This document shows positions 55,430-64,000 of a stretch of DNA of 64,000 nucleotides, piece by piece. Source of the stretch: Datnioides undecimradiatus. Taxonomy: Eukaryota; Chordata; Actinopteri; Lobotiformes; Datnioididae. The position numbers and the translations under genes are program-made. How positions within the stretch are numbered: position 1 is the first letter of the stretch; the number at the start of each line of letters is the position of its first letter. The notes below the pieces were generated by a model. It did no database searches and was not told the DNA's origin. It saw only the letters and a program-made list of their open reading frames with translations. The stretch covers positions 10,817,516-10,881,515 of the forward strand of contig WARS01000011.1 of assembly GCA_008933995.1 (NCBI GenBank), given 5' to 3'.

Positions 55430-55760
55430 GTGTTGTGGAGGGGCTGTGAGAGCGTTGCTAGGCAACAGGGTGGGCAACTTGGCGTAATGAGCGCGGGGCT
55501 CAGGAGCTGTCTGCTCAGTGTTCCAGGTCCTGACAAGAACAGACAGGCTGGCCTGGGACGGCCTGCATGGAGCTGCCACCACGGCCACCTGCTCACAGCA
55601 ATCATCACCAGCGCTCCAGCCAGCCACCGATACAGCATACAGACCCAATTAAGAGCCCTGCATGTCCCCCTCCAGCCAGCCATCACTAACACTCCTGCAA
55701 GTCTGACAAGGCTGCCTTTTTTCCCCTTAGCAAATCTCTAATTAACAACGTTGGTAGTGG
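55430..55760. promoter_or_regulatory. Candidate regulatory block with an RFX X-box
   Basis: GC-rich block in AT-rich surroundings holding GTTGCTAGGCAAC (55454-55466), an inverted repeat of GTTGC/GCAAC matching the RFX X-box, followed by clustered gccagccacc-type words. The long frames on both strands overlap each other and look incidental. Confidence 0.35.
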
Positions 55761-56339
55761 TGAGGCCCGGCTGTACAGAGCTGCTGAAAGGGGCTGGGAC
55801 TCTGCTCGGGTAATCAGCTTAAATACAGGTTTATTTCCTGCCCCCTGTGCCTTGCTACTTCCAGCAGAGATTGCATTCTTTTATCTGTTTATCTCCAATT
55901 TCCTCTGACTTGTAACGTGTCTCCTAGACACACTGTCACCTCCACTTAAGGCCAGACTGGCTGCTCCTGCAATCAGATGGTTTCAGAGCAGTGATCAGAG
56001 TTGGTTTTGGCAGGGCATAGCTCTCAACAACATCTCTGTCTGTTCTGTTACTGCCTGACCACCTACTCACCCTCCACTCCTACCTTACTAAAACCCTCTG
56101 ATCTTAGCTGCAGAAACACTACTGATGTTTGAAAGGATTAAAGATTCTTATACAGAAATACACCCTTCAGTCAGATTATATTAAATAATTTATTGCTTTT
56201 TCAAAGAAAGTATCTTGAAAAGGATGGGCATCAATCACAGAGTTCTGCTCATGTAAGTGACAAAAGACAGATATTAACTGATTAAATTTTTTTTTTTTAA
56301 AAAGGCAGATAAATAAATTGCAAAATAACCTAATTACCA

Positions 56340-56545
56340 GAGCTGGATTAAGAGAGTTGTGTGTTCCAGCAGAGAGCAGAGAAGGCGGAGGAATTTCCTT
56401 TCAGTGGGGAGGTGTTATTGTTGGAGCCCTGTGCAGAGCCCTTGGATGAAATATCCCCTTCCCCAGTTTGGGATCGACTCCTAATACATGACCGCCACTC
56501 TTGATTGGAGGGAATTATGCCTAATCATCTGTCATGAGCCATTCA
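56340..56545. promoter_or_regulatory. Candidate conserved non-coding block
   Basis: Complex unique sequence with TAAT-type and SMAD/GATA-like words (gaattatgcctaatcatctg) and no frame. Composition-based guess. Confidence 0.25.
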
Positions 56546-59500
56546 GACAGAAATAATAGTGACTGATTTAGTCAAAATGACAAATGTAAGTGAAGAGGTC
56601 GTACCAATATTAAATACATTTGTCATTTCATTTTATTTTTCATTGATTCATCATGTGATGAATCATATGATGATGTTCTTGGTGTGTCTTTTCAAGTTTG
56701 TGAAAAGAGAAAAGCTGGCTGTCACAAGGTTTTCCAGTGGTCTGTTTTCCAGAGATTTTTACTCTTGGATTTGGATGTTGTAAATAATCAGATTTGTTCA
56801 TAATGATGCAGTACTGCACTGTATATGACTAACATGGTACTTTCTAAGACTTATTCACAGAGTGTTTCTTCTGTACTTATCCCAGAAAAGTGATTAATAG
56901 TATAACTGTGGAGGATAAAATGGGAATTGTTTTTGGTTAATAGTAAAAAGCTTAGAAGATTTCCGTGTGTCCATTTAGTTTATAGAATTTATAGACAGTT
57001 TTCCCATTATATGTTATTAAATGACCAATAAATAAACCTGTTAAATTTGTTGCACTGTTGCTTTAAAAAGCATGTTTTCTGTGCTCACTCACCTCAAAGC
57101 TAGTTTAACAGATTCAGTTTTCAAAGTGAATGCTGAGATGTCAATATATTTGTATACTGTACTGTGAACTGCTAAATTGTTTAGAGTTCTCACCCAGTGC
57201 ATGCTGGGATAGGCGTCATCCTCCCTGATCCTGAGCAGTGTAAGCTGTATTTGAATTAAATGGGTGCAGGTTTTATAGGCTAAGCAGCAGAGGGTGCTGT
57301 TCATCAGACGGGATGAATCCTCTGTGGCATGTATGTAAAGGATGACTGCACTAGACAGAAATAGTGAGATTGTGTTGTTTTCTATTGTTTGGGAGATTTT
57401 ATTTCTTTTGATAGTTGTTTTTTTAAAGACTTCTCCTCTTTGAAAGAAGTTATAAGCATATACTTGTTTGTAAGTATGCCATCTAATTAGCCTTTTTGCT
57501 TTTCAGTATATAGTAATTCAGCAATCAAGATACATCTGTCTTTGTTCTGGTGGGTCAGACATTTAGTTTCAGGTGTTTACAGTGATGGGTGATGTATTAA
57601 TTTGATCTGGGTAAACCCACGACAGCTTAGGTGTGAGCTGACGATCCTCAGGGGCCTCAGATAAACCACTTGAGCAGCACCTGGAAACACCCTCAGATGA
57701 GACACCATGCAAACAATCTATTTCCTACCGTGTGTCCGGTCCAGAGTTCATCTTTCCATCATGTCTTCCTATTTGTTTTGTTCTCGGATGTTAGTTTCCA
57801 TTTTTAGTTGTATATTTTTAAATTAAAAAGCAGTTTTTTGGTTGTTATTGGGGGTTTTTTCTGCTATGTGAGTTGAGGAATGTATCTTCTGACTTAGATA
57901 ACCCAGAGGGCTTGCTATTTTAGTTACTCAAGACACTTGTTACTTTCAGTAATAGTTAACGAACTGGGTATGCTGAATGCTCATTGAGTTCTCCTTTCAT
58001 TGCCTACTATGCATAGAAACTTGTAAGCTGCCCAACACCCAATCTGTTCCTGTAAAGGCAGCGGTTTCAGTGCAGGAGGTTCAACAAATACCTAAATGGG
58101 GAGATTTGGGTGTGGGGCTGAGGAGAGGGGAGCAGTTGAGTAACAGGCCTCACCCTTTACCTGCATTAGGTCATAGGCTGAATAAGGGGGAGGGCGTCAG
58201 TCACCACCTCCAACCCCCTGCGCCCTGGTAGCCCCTCCATGACTGATCGTTCTGAGTGTGCAGATTTTTTTCTGTTGTGAACATTGAATTTGTAGTGCCA
58301 AGTCCTCCAGTCTGGCTGTGAAGAGAGGAGGGGAGGAATGATGAGAGGGGGGCTGCCGTTTCTCTGACTGACCCTGGACTGGCAGGGTCCACTCTGGTGA
58401 GGCTGGTCTCCAGAGCCCCCGTCTCATTTAGCCCCTCAATATCCCTATTTCTCGCTGTGGGGCCAGGGCTGCTTTGGATGAAATTTCAGCAGGGGTATGA
58501 GGGAATGGTTCATGGAGTTTAGCACCTTCTTTAACATAGGCAAAATAAATGACTTCTCCTAATGCTCTAATTGGTGGCAGTTTGATGATCAGGTATCACC
58601 GGCCTTCAGGCTGAAGCACCTCGTTGTTTTACTACAGCTTGGTGAAAGAGCCCGTCTGTACCTGTTGCTTCAGAGATGTTTTTTTTAAAGTAAGGAGGGA
58701 AAAATGCTTGGTAGCATGTGGTCTGTCGGGTCCTCTGAACTGTCTATTTTCCATGAAGTCAAAGTAAAGCATTTGACATTTTAAGTTAAGCCTGGCTACT
58801 GATCTCTCCTCCTCACAATCCCTGCCCCCTGGCTGGGATCTGCGTGTGAATTGTGAATCAAATGAGCGGCTTAAAAATGGTTCAGCCTTTCTTTCGCTCT
58901 CACCCTCTCTCACTCACTCTTTCTCTCTTCGTGTGGTTAGGTAGGTGACTTTCTAGGCTCCTTTATAGTTGGTCCATGTGTTAGAGATTTTGAGAAAAAA
59001 GAGCCAGGGGTAGAAGGTAGAAGCACCTATAATCCAGAAATGCCTCCTCAATTTTCAGAAACTCTGCTCCTCCCCCAGACGTGAGTCAAAGTCCGAGTCA
59101 GACCCCTGCTGAACAGAACAGTGTCCCTTAGCCTCACTGATCAAATTGTCTCGCCTATGAGATGCATCCATCACTCTGCAAATAGCTGAACTGAGTGAAT
59201 GAGATGTCAGCCAGTTTTTGATGTCACTGAATGGCAACAGTTTCGTTCAGAAAATAATCCTTTGATTCATCCAGCATATTTTTTTCCCTCCTGAGGAAGA
59301 CATAATTCCCATGCCAAAGCTTTTAACCTGTGCCAGGATGGGCTTGTTACACGGCTGTGTCTATAAAAACGGGGTATGTAAACTGAATTAATGATCAGTG
59401 AATCATGCAGCTCACAGAGAGGCTGGGTCAGTGGCTAAAAACAACCATATACTTAATATCTGTGGAGAAGAACGGGATGTACTATGTCCTGTACAAGTAT

Positions 59501-61074
59501 GTAGTGTAGTGGTCACTTCAGGATCGTATGTTGCAGACTGTCAGACTGTCCTTTCTGCAAAATGCAGAGTGAGCAGCCCACTTTTGTCTTCCCACAAATA
59601 TCCCATCTTTTGTTGTTTAAGGGGCCTCAGGAAAGTTTGGAAAGTTGAAATCTGTCAGAGACAGCGTTCTTACTTCAGAAATAAACATAAACCGCAATGT
59701 TTTGTTGCTTAACCCAAAGAATGTTCTTAGTGTGCTGTTTGCAAGTAAGATTTTGGTGTTCAACAGTGTGAGGTAAAACCTTTACATGTGTAGTGAAGGA
59801 CAGTGGACAGTGGTACAGTGGTGTCAGTTTGTTATTGTACTGCATGCCTCATGGCTGCAGCATGTCACTTTCCATCACTTTCCCAGGTTAGCCCTGTGTA
59901 AGGCTTTAGGCTGGCCCGCTGTTTACAATACCTCCCATTCAGCCTGCTGCTCCTCAATGAAATTTCTATTTATAGAGGCCACTGGCGTGCAGAGAGTCAT
60001 CTGCTTGTTCTGAATGAGGTCTGGTGGTTTTGACAAGGTTAGCTGGATTAAAGCATTGGGGGGGAGGGCTGAAGGACAGGTCACAGGGGCTGGTTGGGGT
60101 GAGAAGGCCACCACGAGAAGACTGGCTGCCTTTATTGTATGTGATGGTCAATGTCAGCACACTATTTAGTTAAATGCCGGACATGTGATGAAGCTGAGTT
60201 AGCCAAACATTTACTCAAAACCCAAACTCCAGTTTTATCCCTTTAATGTGGCGTTTGTGTCTGCCCTTCACCTACACTGACGCCAAGTATGCACAGATTT
60301 CTGCTCTGATGACGGGAAGTCAACATAAAGTAAGAGCTGTTACAACCAGTCAGCAGTGTCATGCACGTTGATGTAATAACTTTGACAACACTGCCCTATA
60401 GATGGCCTTATGGCCGCACCCATTCACCCAGCCAGTGGCTCACTGAAAAAGAGGCACTCTCCAATCAGGGGCCAGCATTTGCAAAAGTGATGTGTTTCAT
60501 TGCCTGAAAAATATTTTTGACTGAACACAAAATGTTTTTCACTGCTGCTCTAATGAACTTAATGTCTATTGTCAGTTTCCTGAAAGGTCCATTATTGTAC
60601 CGCAGGACCTTTTGGCTAATATCTCTGTTGTATTGAGGAAATGTTTTCCGTAGAATCCATCGTGGCAAAATAGAATGGGGGAAAAACGGCAATTTCCTTA
60701 ATCCTTGCAGAGTTTTTTCCACTTCTGTGTCTTTGTTTTGATTCCTTGGTGTGTGATGGTGTTTCCCACACAGTGGTGCTGCAGCCAACTTGTCCTGCTC
60801 CATTGTGCTGCTGGCCTCTCTTTGAACCTGTGCAGCTATAAACATAGCTAAGTGCTCTCCATCAGCAGCAGGCTTGCAGGAGGACAATACTGCGACAGGA
60901 ATTTTCTGTACAGTGTCCCCAACCACACACAGGAGCAAAAAGGAGACAAGAGCCTGGATGAGGCACTTGAACACAGCTCATTTACCAGAACCTCTGACCC
61001 TTGAGACAAATCTAAGTAGAGATGTCTGTCAGATTCGAGGAAACACCCACAAAGTACACACTAACACGCACACC

Positions 61075-61099
61075 GTCATCATCATCATCATCATCATCT
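61075..61099. repeat. (ATC)n trinucleotide repeat
   Basis: About 8 copies of ATC/TCA. Confidence 0.9.
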
Positions 61100-61984
61100 G
61101 CCTCCCATGTTCCTCCAACCTCAGGCTATTATCTCCTCCTAGAGTTCAGCCAAACCTAAACACAGACCTGATCTTTCTCTCTCGTTTAATATCGAAATGG
61201 AGCCACTTGCTGATCTCTGTAAGCTGCTGATTTGGTTTCAAAGATCTGGCCAGCTATCTCCCGAGTATCTCCCAGAAAAACATTGTCAATGTGTGGTCAG
61301 GATAAGCTGTCTTGGGATGAAGTGCAAATGAATGCCAGTGTGGTCGTGTTTGGACAATTTAGCAAGGCTGCAGAGGAAAAACCCTCAAAGTCATCTAAAC
61401 ATAGAGACTCCTAAACCTCCCACTCTCTCACGGTCTTGACTGAGTGACCAGATGATAGACAGTCTCTGAGATTACTTAAGAGGGATACTATTCTCTACTG
61501 GAGAAGTGGATGGCTTTGAACAGTTTATGCCGTACAAATCAGTATTTTCTCCACTCTTTGATAGCCTGAAGTGTAACTGTCTTTTGATATGCTGAGGGCC
61601 CTGTTTGTGTACATGTACATGTGTATTTTTGTAGTGCCCCTGATCTGAGCTTCTCCTCTTAAGCCACCACAAAGAGCAAAGAACCTGCCACCCACACAGC
61701 TCAGATACTATCGTGTGCATAAACAAAAGCCAAAAGGGGTCTCTTTAACACATATACATACAAAGTTTATACCATGACTGAAAGATATTGTAGACATTTG
61801 TTTATATCAGTTTTTACCAAAAACACCTCATCCTGCACTATTTTGATTTTGTTTTTATAAATGCACATTCTGGCTCCTACAGGAGCTATTCTGCTGCTAA
61901 GTGAAGGTTGAGACCTTCCCAGTCAGCGCGGGGTTTACTCAGATCAGAGACAGTTTCATTCAAGACTTCAATTAAGGCCTCCAC

Positions 61985-62180
61985 AACCCTTGACTCATTT
62001 TCCACTCTCTAATTTTTGTAATGGCTGGGACAGGAGGCTGGGAGCAGCACAGCCAGCCCTGCACTGCTCATTAGCTCCAGCACCGCCGCCCGCGCTGCAT
62101 TTAACTTAATAATGAGGCCAAATTAACAGCAGCCCTGGCCTTGCTCCAGGTGCATTGTGGGTGAGAGTGAGGGTTAGGAG
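61985..62180. promoter_or_regulatory. Candidate conserved enhancer-like block
   Basis: A block mixing GC-rich words (cagcaccgccgcccgcgctg) with AT homeodomain words (ttaacttaataatgaggcc) and an E-box (ccaggtgc). No coding frame. It is the strongest enhancer-like stretch on the right side, on appearance alone. Confidence 0.3.
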
Positions 62181-63444
62181 GAGTGGAGGGGGGAGTACCT
62201 GGCCAGCTGAGGAGGTTTAAACAAAGCAAAGCGGTAATGACTGGAAACACAACATCTTAAGACTGCCTCCGTGGTCTCTAAATGGTCTACTCCCACCTAT
62301 TCTGTCAGCACCCACTCTGCTCATTCTTTCTGTAATCTCAAATCGGCTGACTTTTCTCAAGCTTAACTCTGTATTAACTGTCTGTTGAACCAAAGTATGA
62401 AAATATTCAATACATTTCGGCTCAGGACTGGGTCAGATGTCACTGGAGCAAGGGTGGGGGGATTGATTGTGCTGTGCAGGGTGGTGCAAGGTTAAGTGTG
62501 AATGGGTGGAGAAGACATGTCCTCATCTCTTGGTGTGCAGAGGCTGCACAGCCGTGGTCGTCGTGTAGCTCAACTCTGTGCCAAAATGGTCGCTGCCAAA
62601 GGCTACGTGTTAATGAATCCAGGCAGCCTGGGAAAGAGTACAAACAAACAAGGCAGTAGATGACAGACACTTTCTTTAGTCTCTGTACGCCCTCACCCAT
62701 GATTTATTTTTTGTTCTGCATCATGTGTTTCTTGGGTTAGCTTTTGTCTGTTGCATTCAGAGGAAATGCCACCCAGGTCTGGCAAACACGTGTCGCAAGT
62801 CATTTTGTACTGGACATATATGTTCTTATTCAACCAACAGGCAGCAAGTGTGCTCATTTATTCTGCATTCAAAGGTTCACCATCAGTGCTGATTGATTTA
62901 TTATAAGTCATGGCTGCTTTGTTTCTATTCTTGACCATATAAAAACAAATATCTTTGAATCCCAGATTTATTGGAGAGGTTCCCCTGTTTATTCTCCTCA
63001 TGTTTCATTGTTGCCTTCAAGTCACAGCTGAGCATCCGTTTTTCCAAAAACAAAATATCGGATGATCTTTGAAAAACCCAGAAAGTTTTTTAACAACATT
63101 CATTGTGGTTTTTAAAGTATTTCCAGAATCCACAGAGACTCTTCCAACCATCTGGATGCAAAAAAAAAAAAAGAAATTAGAAATAAAGATTTTTTTCCAA
63201 GATGCTACTGTATGTCCTATACAGAAAGACAGAACTGACTTGTCTCCTTGCTGGTTTTGTATGATTAAAGTAAAGTCTGAATGCATAATTTTGTATAAAA
63301 ATATAGAATAATGGAAAATAAGTTCAATGTAGACAAAAATAACCTATAATCAAGCCAGTTAGTTTGAGTTTAGATTGTACAAATTGTCAAAGAACATGTC
63401 ATTCCCAGCTGCTTTTTTTGTTTGAATTAGGAAACTGGTTCAAT

Positions 63445-63482
63445 ATCTTTTTTCTTTTTTCTTTTCTTTTTTTTTTTTTTTC
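63445..63482. repeat. Poly-pyrimidine T/C tract
   Basis: Almost pure T with scattered C, ending in TCCCC. Confidence 0.85.
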
Positions 63483-64000
63483 CCCATCCAGCAGACATTT
63501 TTTGTCTACCTGGATATAAGAGTCTTAATGGGTTATTTAGAGAAAAGACCATCTGAGTCCTTTGGACATCAACAAGTATTTATGCTTCAGAAAAACACAT
63601 GTTCAATTCAAACAGGAGCTCGTAGCAGAAGCACTTGTGTGATCTTACCTACATAGTATGGAGTTTGCGTTTTAGGATTTAAATCTCGATTAGACACAGA
63701 TCAAAACTAAAACACTTCTGAGAGATCTCCAGCTCTGTGCTAGGTGATGACAGCATCAGCTCACCAGGAGCTGCTGCATATCATTCAGAGTATAGAGTGA
63801 AGTGTTTGTTCACCTGCTGAAGGCCTGGCAGCCAATAACCTCAAACATCAGTTGCTAGTGATGTGAATGCTTTCCTGCCACCATACCCCTGATGTGAACC
63901 CTGACCTTCTGACGAGGCTAATGCTAAGTCCCTCCGAGGAGCATTCAGGAAACGCGTTCCCATTTTCTCACTCACACTCACTCAGTGTCGTGACAGGATG

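Larger units (their letters stand above)
49314..64000. other. Large stretch without recognisable exons
   Basis: No family-like reading frame on either strand in 14.7 kb; the longest frames (about 170-180 codons near 49.9-50.4 and 60.5-61.0 kb) lack ATG starts or homology-like features. Several GC-balanced blocks rich in homeodomain-type words punctuate it. It looks like a long first intron or regulatory desert of a developmental gene further right. Confidence 0.5.

Noticed and set aside
60465-60974. Minus-strand frame of about 169 codons with a hydrophobic start resembling a signal peptide
   Set aside because: It begins with GTG, not ATG, the first Met is far inside, no family resemblance is seen and no promoter or splice structure supports it. 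Most likely chance.

Overview
This window looks like vertebrate nuclear DNA from a ray-finned fish, probably a percomorph-type teleost. It holds multi-exon genes with GT-AG introns, many GT/CA microsatellites, AT-rich spacers and proteins that match known vertebrate families exon by exon. It holds no bacterial or phage genes; nearly all simple open frames are chance or intronic.

Layout. Bases 1-19180 are gene-poor: a possible terminal coding exon of an unrecognised minus-strand gene (70-401), blocks of unusually complex sequence that may be conserved non-coding elements, a candidate minus-strand promoter and untranslated first exon with a CRE (about 11296-11690), a probable old transposon fragment and a MITE-like inverted repeat (15817-16039). 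The core runs from 19.5 to 47.4 kb. It contains map2k1 (MEK1; plus; 11 coding exons, 395 residues), rpl4 (minus; 10 coding exons, 369 residues; hosts SNORD18 twice and SNORD16), zwilch (plus; 18 exons, 592 residues), lctl (minus; 14 exons, 585 residues) and snapc5 (minus; 3 coding exons, 118 residues). All five reading frames close across every proposed splice junction. A candidate plus-strand transcript starts at about 47.3 kb, head-to-head with snapc5; the remaining 14.7 kb has no recognisable exon and resembles a large first intron or regulatory desert.

Most unusual feature. Between map2k1 and rpl4 lies a decayed tandem copy of the map2k1 3' end plus the 3' two-thirds of rpl4 (28516 to about 30200). 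Its rpl4 exons are truncated, partly fused and in shuffled order, yet its three snoRNA copies are almost unchanged: one SNORD18 is identical over about 70 nt, the other differs at 2 positions, and SNORD16 differs at 3, one of them next to the D' box. As recalled, mammals carry SNAPC5 exactly at this junction; here snapc5 lies beyond lctl.

How the genes relate. They form a housekeeping cluster rather than a pathway: a MAP kinase kinase, a ribosomal protein hosting rRNA-methylation guides, a kinetochore checkpoint subunit, a klotho-family glycosidase-like membrane protein and an snRNA-promoter factor subunit. rpl4/zwilch and snapc5/unknown are divergent pairs with short shared promoters; map2k1/rpl4 and zwilch/lctl converge tail to tail. 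Gene names and exon structures rest on protein-family recognition by eye, not on database searches.
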